Part shown: in pieces, positions 1 through 6,390 of the stretch
Layout: the number at the start of each line of letters is the position of its first letter
Numbering within the stretch: position 1 is the first letter of the stretch
NCBI GenBank assembly: GCA_900548465.1
Contig: URKY01000076.1
Span: forward strand, 1 to 6,652
Length of the DNA: 6,652 bases
From: an uncultured Eubacterium sp.
GTDB lineage: Bacteria; Bacillota; Clostridia; Lachnospirales; Lachnospiraceae
Reading direction: 5' to 3'
Program-made: the position numbers and the translations under genes
The notes under the pieces: model-generated
Seen by the model: the letters and a program-made list of their open reading frames with translations, nothing else
The model's database searches: none
What the model was told of the DNA's origin: nothing

Positions 1-1
1 A

Positions 2-277
2 AAGTACATGGCTGATGTAACAGATGAAGAAAAAGATGACGAAAACGATCAGGATGTCATTATTGAAAAGGATGTTTGGATAGGGGCTAATGTAACAATC
101 CTTAAGGGAGTAACTGTAGCAGAGGGATGTGTTATTGGAGCGGGGACTGTGTTAACTAAAAGTACTCATCCCTACGGCATATATGTAGGAGTACCCGGTA
201 GACGCGTTTCTGAAAGATTTGAAAATGAAGAATTAGAAGACCATATAAATATATTGCAAGAAAAATCTAAATGGTGA
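2..277 (+). CDS. Sugar O-acyltransferase, hexapeptide-repeat (left-handed beta-helix) family, 3' part only
   Basis: This is the C-terminal end of a hexapeptide acyltransferase of the type that transfers an acetyl group from acetyl-CoA to a sugar hydroxyl, probably on the repeat unit of the polysaccharide made by this cluster. The frame is open to the left edge, and the ATG at 8 is most likely an internal Met rather than the start. Visible are the imperfect hexapeptide turns that form the helix (VIIEKD, VWIGAN, VTILKG, VTVAEG, CVIGAG, TVLTKS), then the usual closing segment (YGIYVGVPGRRV), and a short charged tail. The catalytic His region normally lies N-terminal of the WIGAN turn and is outside the window. 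An acidic stretch (DEEKDDENDQD) sits where the family has a variable loop. The stop at 275-277 is 7 bp before wzy, suggesting co-transcription. The family is secure; the acceptor sugar cannot be told. Confidence 0.88.
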   Translation, partial: KYMADVTDEEKDDENDQDVIIEKDVWIGANVTILKGVTVAEGCVIGAGTVLTKSTHPYGIYVGVPGRRVSERFENEELEDHINILQEKSKW

Positions 278-284
278 TTTTAGT

Positions 285-1487
285 ATGAAAACAAAATATA
301 CAATAAATGAATTTTTATTTAAGACATATTTGATATGTGTGGTTTTAGGGTGTTTATTGAGAAATATGTTTGGTGAATGGAAGCCGATATATGATACATA
401 CACATTTGTTAGTAAAGGAAGATGGGGAACTTTCTTCCTGAATTTTTCAAGTATTATTCTTTTTGTGTTGATATTTAGATGTATTATACATTACATAAAA
501 AAAGTTCATGCAGGAATAAGAATTTTGCTTATAAGCTTGATTTTTTATTATTTGATATGGACTGTATTGTCATTAGATAAAGCACCTATTCAATCTGTTT
601 TTTTTGAAGCTATTTCTACATCAGTAATTTTGTTGCCAGTGTCAGCACTGCTTGGTTTTGATGATAATATATGGAATATATTGGAAAATGAATTATTACG
701 TATAAATTTACTCTTTTGTTGTTGTTTTTATATTGCTGTTTTTTCTTTTTGGTCTAATTATGGAATAAATTGGCCCAGGAATGCGTCGTATAAAGGAATA
801 TTTTCATGTTGGTTTACATCTGCTTGCATTATGACCTTTATAGAATTTCACAAAAAAAATAAAAGAAAAATAATATACTGTAATTTATTGTTTATTATTG
901 CCGCTGCGTTTATTACACAGTCAAGAGGTTGGGTATTACAAACATTAGTACTATTGTTTGTATTTGTTGCGGTTCTGGGTAATAGGAATAGATATGTTAA
1001 GTTTTTAATGGGGCTTTTGCTGATTTTCATAGCAATATTGGGAGTTTCTTATGTTTTTCCAGAGATTACAGGAAATTTATTCAATAGGGGAGTTGAAGAT
1101 ACCAGAAGTGGACAGTACGTAATCTTTTTTGCGCAGCATTCATGGAAAGATTTAATTCTTGGATTAGGTATAAATGCTTCTTATAGCTACTTAGGAAATG
1201 TAAATTATACTTATTTCGATAATCAGTTTATGTTTGTCATGTTCCATTATGGGATTTTTCCAGTGATCGTATGGTTATGTGTATATGCATCCATTTTAAA
1301 AAACAGTAAAATTTACAATGGGCAAAATAGAATAGTGATTCAAGCAGCAAAATTTGTCGGATTATTTGTATTACTGGCGTATATGGGAGTTTCTACATAT
1401 TATCAAATTGAGTTGGGATATAATGGCGTTATTGTAATGATACTTATTGGAAAAGCGTTAAGGGAAAAATATTATGGGAAATCATAG
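285..1487 (+). CDS. wzy: Wzy-like polysaccharide polymerase (O-antigen polymerase/ligase superfamily)
   Basis: This is a 400-residue integral membrane protein with roughly eleven or twelve hydrophobic segments (about residues 11-26, 48-70, 77-96, 101-121, 138-156, 171-187, 196-212, 218-232, 239-258, 310-336, 352-370, 378-392). Between about 259 and 309 lies a larger polar loop, the arrangement typical of Wzy polymerases and O-antigen ligases. A TQSRG motif (about 211-215) at the end of a membrane segment matches the Ser-Arg-Gly signature often seen in the Wzy_C/O-antigen ligase family. The expected role is to join lipid-linked repeat units on the outer face of the membrane into a chain. The start has only a weak ribosome site (GGTGAT at 273-278), consistent with translational coupling to the acyltransferase ending 7 bp before. 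The 3' end overlaps the next gene by 14 bp. Members diverge widely, so the call rests on topology, the SRG motif and context; the symbol is by role, and an O-antigen ligase-like function is the main alternative. Confidence 0.78.
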   Translation: MKTKYTINEFLFKTYLICVVLGCLLRNMFGEWKPIYDTYTFVSKGRWGTFFLNFSSIILFVLIFRCIIHYIKKVHAGIRILLISLIFYYLIWTVLSLDKAPIQSVFFEAISTSVILLPVSALLGFDDNIWNILENELLRINLLFCCCFYIAVFSFWSNYGINWPRNASYKGIFSCWFTSACIMTFIEFHKKNKRKIIYCNLLFIIAAAFITQSRGWVLQTLVLLFVFVAVLGNRNRYVKFLMGLLLIFIAILGVSYVFPEITGNLFNRGVEDTRSGQYVIFFAQHSWKDLILGLGINASYSYLGNVNYTYFDNQFMFVMFHYGIFPVIVWLCVYASILKNSKIYNGQNRIVIQAAKFVGLFVLLAYMGVSTYYQIELGYNGVIVMILIGKALREKYYGKS

Positions 1488-2544
1488 ATTAATGAAAAGG
1501 ATAACATTTTTAATAGGCAGTTTAGGTGGAGGCGGTGCTGAAAGAGTTACAGTTGCCTTAGCTGATTATTTTTGTGAAAGCGGTTATGAAGTGTCTTTTA
1601 TTGCATTTTCAAAGGCAAATAATAATTATGAGATTAATGCGAAAATAAAAGTTGATTATTTGCCTGAGAATACAGGGAAACGTGCAGTATTTTTTAGAAT
1701 AAAAGAATTGAAAAAAATATTGAAAAATCAAGCACCAGATTATGTGATTTCATTGGGTTTAGGATATCAATATTTGATATTAGGAAATTTATTAAATAAA
1801 TATAAATTTATTTTATCTGAAAGAAATGCTCCACAATTTTTTTACAATTGGTATGAGAAGATTTATGTAAAATATAGTTACAAAAAAGCATATAGAGTTG
1901 TTTTCCAAACCGAAGATGCGAAACTGTATTATGGTAAGAGCTTAGAGAAAAAGTCAAAGGTAATTGCAAATCCTATTACGTCATCAATTCCGAGTCCATA
2001 TGATGGAGTGAGAGACAAAAGAATTGTAGCTGTAAATAGATTAAGTCAACAAAAAAATTTATTCATGCTACTCAGGGCAATGAAAAGAGTTTTTGATGTA
2101 TTTCCAGAATATATTTTAGAAATATATGGTAAGGGAGAACAGCAAGAGGAATTAGAAGAATATTCTAAAGAATTAAAAATTTCTGATAATGTAAAATTTA
2201 TGGGACAAAAAGCAAATGTTCAAAAGTATATTGTAAATGCTAGTATTTTTGTATCATCATCAGATTACGAGGGAATGTCTAATTCAATGTTAGAAGCTAT
2301 GGCAATAGGACTTCCTGTGGTATGTACAGATTGTCCGATAGGTGGTGCTAGAATGGTTATAAAAAATAACATTAATGGTATACTTACACCTGTTGGTGAT
2401 GACAGAAAATTTGCAGATGAAATAATAGGATTACTAAAAAATCCAGAAAAAGCAAAAAGACTGGGAAAACAAGCAAGTGAGTTAAGAGAACAACTAAATG
2501 TAAAAAAAATAGCCAAGGAATGGGAAAAATTATTAGAAGATTAA
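1474..2544 (+). CDS. Glycosyltransferase family 4 (GT-B fold, retaining)
   Basis: This 356-residue cytoplasmic or membrane-associated enzyme adds one sugar from a nucleotide-sugar donor to the growing lipid-linked repeat unit. The N-terminal acceptor domain opens with a beta strand and glycine-rich loop (SLGGGGAERV, about residues 16-25), a hallmark of GT4 capsule and LPS transferases. The C-terminal donor domain begins near residue 180 with the usual AVNRLSQQKN segment. It carries the E-x7-E motif (E266 and E274 in EGMSNSMLEAM), followed by the GLPVVCTD strand that closes the nucleotide site. Two starts are possible: ATG 1474, with AGGGAA at 1461-1466 seven bases upstream and a 14-bp overlap with wzy, or ATG 1492 (MKRITFL), which gives the more typical N-terminus and has GGGAAA at 1476-1481. 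I give the longer form because its ribosome site is slightly better spaced. Donor and linkage are not predictable from the sequence. Confidence 0.9.
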   Translation: MGNHRLMKRITFLIGSLGGGGAERVTVALADYFCESGYEVSFIAFSKANNNYEINAKIKVDYLPENTGKRAVFFRIKELKKILKNQAPDYVISLGLGYQYLILGNLLNKYKFILSERNAPQFFYNWYEKIYVKYSYKKAYRVVFQTEDAKLYYGKSLEKKSKVIANPITSSIPSPYDGVRDKRIVAVNRLSQQKNLFMLLRAMKRVFDVFPEYILEIYGKGEQQEELEEYSKELKISDNVKFMGQKANVQKYIVNASIFVSSSDYEGMSNSMLEAMAIGLPVVCTDCPIGGARMVIKNNINGILTPVGDDRKFADEIIGLLKNPEKAKRLGKQASELREQLNVKKIAKEWEKLLED

Positions 2545-2596
2545 ATCAAAGCTTTTATGTGCATTGTAAATCTTATCAAGAGAAATAATTAGTAAA

Positions 2597-2605
2597 GAGA
2601 GGGTA
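2597..2605 (+). promoter_or_regulatory. Ribosome binding site of the second GT4 gene
   Basis: A purine-rich GAGAGGGTA stretch lies just upstream of ATG 2613 at a workable distance. It supports that start and independent translation after the 68-bp gap behind the preceding glycosyltransferase. I see no hairpin followed by a T-run in the gap, so transcription probably continues through it. Confidence 0.55.
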
Positions 2606-2612
2606 GCAATTC

Positions 2613-3782
2613 ATGATAATAGTATATATTGGAAATGTCGGATATCCAGACACGGCATCATCAATTCATGTCAGAAATAGAGGTATATTTATGAAATCTT
2701 GTGGACATGAAGTTCATGTATTATGTGAGTTGGCTTCTGATGGTAAAAGAATGGAAGAAGTGGATGAGTTGACATATCAATACATGGATCCTTATCCAGG
2801 GCGAGGAAAGATAAGAGGTGCTTATTGGAATTTGGATCAGGTATTTGGAAAAATTTATTTTGAGCAAACAAAAAAATATATTGACAAAATAAAACCTGAT
2901 GTGATCATATTATACGAACCAAATTCGATATTGTACATTTTAAAAATGTTAAAGCTTTCTAAAAAAGCAGGATTTAAGTTGGTAATAGAAACTACGGAAT
3001 GGAGAAATCCTAAAGATTATAGGGGAATCATTTCGAGAGTTATTAACACAGAAAAAGATTTACAAAAAAAATATATTGATAAAAAAGTTGGCAATGTTAT
3101 AGCAATAAGTAAATATTTGTATCAACATTACTTAGAACAAAATTGTAATACTATTTTATTACCGCCGATTTTTCCGGAAACTGATAAAAAGAAAAAGCTA
3201 ATAAGAGAAAATTCAGATAAAAGGAAAGTGCTGAAGATAGTTTATGCAGGCGCATTGGCTTCAAAGGATTATATTGATACTCTATTACAAGCGATAATTC
3301 GATTAAATGCTGACGAAGTACGGGTTATCATTGATATAATTGGTCCTGATAAAATACAAGTGCAGAAGTTAGTAGGGAACAGTGAATTAGAAAAATATGG
3401 AATTTACTGCCATGGAAGATTGCCACATGATAAAACGCTAAGTATAGTAGAAATGGCGGATTTGTCAGTTTTATTACGGATGAATAAAAGATATGCGAAG
3501 GCAGGAGTTTCGACAAAGTTTTGCGAGGCAATGATGCTAGGGGTTCCTAGTATTTGTACATCTGTAGGAGGTACGGATCTATTTATAAAAGATAAGTATA
3601 ATGGATTCCTTGTTAGTGATAATGACTTGAATACATTAGAAACCACATTACTTAGTATTATCAATCTGCCAAGAGAGCAAATTGAAGAAATAAAAAATAA
3701 TGCATTGAGAACTGCAAATGAATTATTTACGCCTGATAAATATATAGAACGATTTAATGATTTTTTGAATAAGTGTAAGTGA
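2613..3782 (+). CDS. Glycosyltransferase family 4, divergent (WbuB/WcaI-like C-terminal motif)
   Basis: This is a 389-residue GT-B glycosyltransferase. The N-terminal domain starts with the strand MIIVYIGNVGYP and a loop containing SSIHVRNRG, where GT4 enzymes bind the acceptor, followed by the strand EVHVLCEL. A central segment (VIIYEPNSIL, then LVIETTEWR) matches the interdomain region of GT4 enzymes. The donor domain begins around residue 205 with VLKIVYAGAL. The E-x7-E region reads AGVSTKFCEAM: the second Glu is kept (E305), but the first position is Ala297. This resembles the AG/SG-V-P-S-K-x-x-E form found in WbuB/WcaI-like GT4 enzymes, so the protein need not be dead. GVPSICTSVGG and NGFLVSDND follow as normal. 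It should add a sugar to the repeat unit; donor unknown. It is the last intact gene before the decayed region. Confidence 0.87.
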   Translation: MIIVYIGNVGYPDTASSIHVRNRGIFMKSCGHEVHVLCELASDGKRMEEVDELTYQYMDPYPGRGKIRGAYWNLDQVFGKIYFEQTKKYIDKIKPDVIILYEPNSILYILKMLKLSKKAGFKLVIETTEWRNPKDYRGIISRVINTEKDLQKKYIDKKVGNVIAISKYLYQHYLEQNCNTILLPPIFPETDKKKKLIRENSDKRKVLKIVYAGALASKDYIDTLLQAIIRLNADEVRVIIDIIGPDKIQVQKLVGNSELEKYGIYCHGRLPHDKTLSIVEMADLSVLLRMNKRYAKAGVSTKFCEAMMLGVPSICTSVGGTDLFIKDKYNGFLVSDNDLNTLETTLLSIINLPREQIEEIKNNALRTANELFTPDKYIERFNDFLNKCK

Positions 3783-3825
3783 GTTAGCGTTAGAATATAA
3801 AAGTTAGTTTTAAATATGAAACATC

Positions 3826-4149
3826 CCGGGATCTGCTCTTTGTACAAACGGCAGATCAGGGAGAGGGGATTGAGGGAAGGAACTGGAAGCGGATAATACT
3901 TGTGAAAGTCCAGAAACCGTGCTACGAAGTACTCTTGATGTTGGGTGTTTCTCCCTATGCTTTTCCTCTTTTGGAATTTTCTTCTTATATGTTTAAGTTG
4001 GACAGAAAGATGTTTCTGGTCAGAATTCCAGATATATCGAAGTTATAAAAAGTGCCAATGTCTGGTACATTATCAGGGAGAAATCCACTGCCAATCGTAT
4101 ATAAAGGACATTCCTTGAGCTTGGATACCCAGTCAGTAATGGAGCATGA
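3826..4149 (-). pseudogene. Transposase fragment (N-terminal region of a Clostridia DDE-type transposase), frameshifted and truncated
   Basis: Read on the minus strand from 4149, the DNA gives SITDWVSKLKECPLY, then GSGFLPDNVPDIGTFYNF. This closely resembles the segment ITDWV...SGF-P-D-PGVGTFYDF near the N-terminus of a transposase family common in Lachnospiraceae (recognised from memory; IS family not assigned). At about 4039-4041 the frame shifts by one. The new frame continues with RYIWNSDQKHLSVQLKHIRR, exactly the R-W-SD plus basic linker expected next, then runs open through YYPLPVPS and RLYKEQIPG near 3830. An in-frame stop lies at 4150-4152, so the N-terminus is lost or broken. The catalytic DDE core is absent, and no terminal inverted repeats were found. 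The piece is dead, inverted relative to the cluster, and lies between the second GT4 and a glmM fragment. The left limit is approximate, because the open frame continues antisense into the glycosyltransferase without recognisable transposase sequence. Confidence 0.72.
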
Positions 4150-4187
4150 TCATGGTAATGTTTTATGAACAATATTTTAAATATTAG

Positions 4188-4373
4188 CATTATGAATTGT
4201 TTGCAGTGTTTAAGGTTACAAAAGCACTAGGAGATACTGGTTGTATTCCGGTTTGTGAATCAGGAACAGAGCCGGTTGCCTGTGTGATGGTGGAAGCGCC
4301 TGACCAAGATACATGCCAAAAGTATGTTGATGAAGTGGTCAATGTAATTTGTAAAAATGGATATAAAGCGTAA
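4188..4373 (+). pseudogene. C-terminal fragment of phosphoglucosamine mutase (glmM relic)
   Basis: From about 4200 to the TAA at 4371-4373 the plus strand encodes a piece of the C-terminal phosphate-binding domain of an alpha-D-phosphohexomutase. The landmarks are VTKALGDTG, then ESGTEPV, then VMVEAPDQDTCQKYVDEVV and a GYKA end. The SGTEP loop (4260-4274) is the family's substrate-phosphate-binding motif and normally reads R-x-SGTEP-x-x-R-V-M. Here both motif arginines, and a probable one before them, are Cys (TGT at 4242, 4254, 4281), each one C-to-T change from CGT. An in-frame stop at 4185-4187 and loss of the catalytic serine domain, metal-binding and sugar-binding domains show it cannot be functional. 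An apparently intact glmM starts at 6457, so this is an extra, decayed copy of its 3' end. Identification is strong; the left boundary is approximate. Confidence 0.85.
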
Positions 4374-4416
4374 GGGACAAGGTCAATACTTGCGAAGTGT
4401 GTGATGGTAGAGTGAT

Positions 4417-4446
4417 TTGTTAGGAAATGCAAAATTCTGGTATTCT
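4417..4446 (+). promoter_or_regulatory. Weak promoter candidate upstream of wzx
   Basis: TTGTTA (4417-4422) and TATTCT (4441-4446) are separated by 18 bp and resemble a sigma-A promoter with four of six consensus bases in each box. Since two decayed genes separate wzx from the upstream operon, a local promoter would make sense, and the predicted leader would contain the hairpin at 4467-4495. In such AT-rich DNA a match of this quality can be chance. Confidence 0.22.
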
Positions 4447-4458
4447 AGCAGAAAACAG

Positions 4459-4527
4459 GAATGCAGTGGATGCACACCTACTATCTGTGCATTCATGTAC
4501 GTCCAATTAAAACAGAAAGAATGCAGT
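4459..4527 (+). repeat. Short imperfect direct repeat flanking a hairpin, upstream of wzx
   Basis: GAATGCAGT occurs at 4459-4467 and again at 4519-4527. Each copy is preceded by AAAACAG (directly abutting in the first, with a three-base AAA insertion in the second), so the similar block is about 16 bases. The two copies bracket a strong stem-loop, and the second runs into the wzx ribosome site. This could be a small duplication of leader sequence or a footprint of a past insertion; function unknown. Confidence 0.5.
4467..4495 (+). other. Stem-loop in the wzx leader
   Basis: TGGATGCACA (4467-4476, arm extends outward to 4467) pairs with TGTGCATTCA (4486-4495) across a nine-base loop, giving ten pairs with one G-U. 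It is not followed by a T-run on either strand, so it does not look like an intrinsic terminator. It lies 44 bases before the wzx start and could act in the mRNA leader or be a relic. Confidence 0.5.
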
Positions 4528-4533
4528 AAGGAG
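4528..4533 (+). promoter_or_regulatory. Ribosome binding site of wzx
   Basis: A canonical AAGGAG lies six bases before ATG 4540, fixing this start. It is the strongest ribosome site in the window, in keeping with a gene that is translated without coupling to a neighbour. Confidence 0.8.
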
Positions 4534-4539
4534 AACTAA

Positions 4540-5979
4540 ATGCTAAAGAAAAAACTACAAAATATTCCTTTGGGAGTAAAAGCAGCAGTGGTTTATACCA
4601 TGGCGTCTGTTTTTTCACGAGGGTTATCAATGATTACAGTCCCAATTTTCACGAGAATAATGTCTACAAGCGAAATTGGAATGGTTAATTTATATAATTC
4701 TTGGTATTCATTATTGAATGTAATTGCAACACTATCATTAACATCAGGTGGATTTCAGGCAGCAATGAAAGACTTTGAGGGGGAAAGGGATCAATATCAA
4801 TCGTCTGTTTTGACATTAACATCAATGATGGCCATTGTTTTAGGTTGTATTTATTTTCTCATACCTAATATTTGGAATAGGATTACAGGGTTACCTTCTG
4901 TTCTGATGATTTTAATGCTTGTAGTGTTTTTCTTTGCACCGGCGCAGGATTTTTGGCTATTAAGACAAAGATATGAATATAAATATAAATTAGCTGGTGT
5001 ATTGACAATGGGATCAGCTTTAGCATCAACAATATTGTCTATGATAGTTGTTTTAAATTTAAATAAAATGGGTTCAGATCAAATTGCAGTTGGGCGATTG
5101 TATGCAACTAACATAGTATCTATAGCAATTTCAGCAATTTTATGGATTAAAATATATGTAAAAGGGAAAACGATAGTAAATATAAAGTATTGGAAATACT
5201 CTTTGAAACTAAGTGTGCCCCTTATTGGTTATGCCTTTGCAGCACAGATTTTAAGTGTTTCAGATCGAATGATGATAAGCAAAATGGTGGGAAATGATGC
5301 AGTTGGAATATATAGTACTTTATATACTGTAAGCTCAATTTCACTGTTGGTTTGGACTGCAATTAATTCATCGTTTATACCATATTTATATCAGAATATA
5401 GAGAAAAAAGAAAATAGAATAAAAGAATTATCATTAGCTTTAATGGGATCGTATGCTATTATAGCTGTTATGCTTACTTTTCTAGCGCCAGAAATAGTTA
5501 AAATATTGGCTACTAAGGAATATTATGAGGCGATTTATATTATGCCACCTATTGCAGCAGGAGTGTTTTTAACTTCTGTATCAAATATGTATTCTAATTT
5601 ACTCATATACCATAAGAAAACTAATTATATCATGTATTCTTCGATTATCGCAGCTATTATAAATCTTATACTTAACTACATATGTATAAATATATTTGGC
5701 TATATGGCAGCTGCATATACTACACTGGTAGCTTATATAGTATTAGCAGGTGCACAGGTTATATTCGCAAGAAAGATTCATCTTAAAGAGACTGGGGAAA
5801 AATCAGTATATAATGATAAGGCAGTATTGTTTATGGCGATATTAACGATCATGGCTGCGTTATTCGGTTTAGTATTGTATCGTTATACTGTGTTAAGATA
5901 TATATTAATTTGTATTGGAATGATTGCAGGAGTAAAAATAGCGTTAGTGGCTTTGAAAAAAATGAAAAATAACTGCTAG
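4540..5979 (+). CDS. wzx: Wzx-type polysaccharide flippase (MOP/MATE-like superfamily)
   Basis: This 479-residue polytopic membrane protein is expected to move the lipid-linked repeat unit across the cytoplasmic membrane for polymerisation by Wzy. The N-terminus has the typical short basic lead and first helix (YTMASVFSRGLSMITVPIFTR split across residues about 19-40), in which a conserved positively charged face and the T-R-I/L-M-S-x-x-E-I-G turn (about 38-47) are hallmarks of Wzx/RfbX proteins. About twelve to fourteen hydrophobic segments follow, with the second half starting near PLIGYAFAAQILSVSDRMMIS and the A-V-G-I-Y-S segment (about 227-263), again characteristic of the family. Length is normal. 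There is no sign of decay, in sharp contrast to the flanking DNA on both sides. Substrate specificity cannot be inferred. The gene seems to form a unit of its own between two relic zones. Confidence 0.93.
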   Translation: MLKKKLQNIPLGVKAAVVYTMASVFSRGLSMITVPIFTRIMSTSEIGMVNLYNSWYSLLNVIATLSLTSGGFQAAMKDFEGERDQYQSSVLTLTSMMAIVLGCIYFLIPNIWNRITGLPSVLMILMLVVFFFAPAQDFWLLRQRYEYKYKLAGVLTMGSALASTILSMIVVLNLNKMGSDQIAVGRLYATNIVSIAISAILWIKIYVKGKTIVNIKYWKYSLKLSVPLIGYAFAAQILSVSDRMMISKMVGNDAVGIYSTLYTVSSISLLVWTAINSSFIPYLYQNIEKKENRIKELSLALMGSYAIIAVMLTFLAPEIVKILATKEYYEAIYIMPPIAAGVFLTSVSNMYSNLLIYHKKTNYIMYSSIIAAIINLILNYICINIFGYMAAAYTTLVAYIVLAGAQVIFARKIHLKETGEKSVYNDKAVLFMAILTIMAALFGLVLYRYTVLRYILICIGMIAGVKIALVALKKMKNNC

Positions 5980-6007
5980 AGTCAATTTAAGCTCAGAATG
6001 CTGAAAA

Positions 6008-6031
6008 TTCAATAAGTTTGGGCTTATTGAA
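6008..6031 (+). other. Inverted repeat downstream of wzx
   Basis: TTCAATAAG (6008-6016) and CTTATTGAA (6023-6031) form a perfect nine-pair stem with a six-base loop, 28 bp after the wzx stop. The position suits a 3' mRNA-stabilising or weak termination element. There is no T-run after it on the plus strand and the stem is AT-rich, so a true intrinsic terminator is not supported. Confidence 0.45.
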
Positions 6032-6053
6032 GAAATCTTAGGGTCAGCCCCCC

Positions 6054-6339
6054 GATGTGAACATGATTATTTTTGCATTCCAGCATGCAAATCTAGGTCA
6101 GTTGTTTATCTAGGAGTTGGATGCTTCGAATATCGATGATTTGGCAAAGGCTGTTCAGCAGATTTTTGGTGACACTTGGATGAATATCATTGGCACTCGT
6201 TATGGAGAAAAGTTGTTTATGGGGAAACAATGGGGGGCACCCCATAAAGAAAACAGAGCAACTGGATGCAGAAGGTACGATTAAGAAGATTATGACGACA
6301 GAGTATGTACAGAATGCACTGAAGGGAAGTAAACGGTAG
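6054..6339 (+). pseudogene. C-terminal relic of a CapD/CapE-like nucleotide-sugar dehydratase/epimerase (Polysacc_synt_2 type)
   Basis: From 6054 the frame reads DVNMIIFAFQHANLGQLFI, a TAG at 6111-6113, then NIDDLAKAVQQIFGD and NIIGTRYGEKLF. This matches the C-terminal half of UDP-GlcNAc 4,6-dehydratase/CapE-like SDR proteins, where the usual text is FAF-H-N-GD-F-QKA-A-TI--LAKA and IIGTRHGEKLYE; the TAG stands at the expected Gln. After GEKLF the homology breaks, and it resumes in another frame from about 6250 with TEQLDAEGTIKKIMTTEYVQ to a TAG at 6337-6339. This is the C-terminal tail (PF08485-like) of the same family. So a middle part is deleted, the frame is shifted, a stop is present, and the whole Rossmann N-terminus is gone. 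It probably once supplied an amino-deoxy sugar nucleotide for a different repeat unit. The exact subfamily (CapD, CapE or PglF-like) is uncertain. Confidence 0.82.
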
Positions 6340-6377
6340 ATAACCTGTGAGTATTCCGATGCAAGATGATCGGACAG

Positions 6378-6390
6378 GCGGCTCTGCCGC
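6378..6390 (+). other. Small GC-rich hairpin between the dehydratase relic and glmM
   Basis: GCGGC (6378-6382) and GCCGC (6386-6390) pair around a TCT loop, with a possible outer CGG/CCG clamp (6371-6373 with 6392-6394). No T-run follows, so I do not call a terminator. It is the only GC-rich stem in the gap and could be what remains of one, or a local pause or structure element before glmM. Confidence 0.35.

Noticed and set aside
3404..3847. Long minus-strand open frame (about 147 codons) over the end of the second glycosyltransferase
   Set aside because: Most of it is antisense to a well-supported glycosyltransferase and has no recognisable domain; only its first part joins the transposase fragment.
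3830..3956. Possible structured RNA or riboswitch: GATCTGC/GCAGATC hairpin (3830-3857), AGGGAGA/TCTCCCT outer stem (3858-3956) and CTGGA/TCCAG inner stem
   Set aside because: It matches no riboswitch or ncRNA core that I recognise, and the same stretch reads better on the minus strand as the continuation of the transposase fragment (open frame with the expected basic linker and YYPLPVPS).
4190..4432. Minus-strand open frame of about 80 codons opposite the glmM relic
   Set aside because: The plus strand carries clear mutase C-terminal sequence with the SGTEP loop, so the opposite frame is a shadow.
4427..4510. Small plus-strand ORF (27 codons, MQNSGILAENR...) upstream of wzx
   Set aside because: The only purine-rich stretch is practically against the ATG, the product is not recognisable, and the hairpin overlaps its 3' half; probably chance or a further relic.
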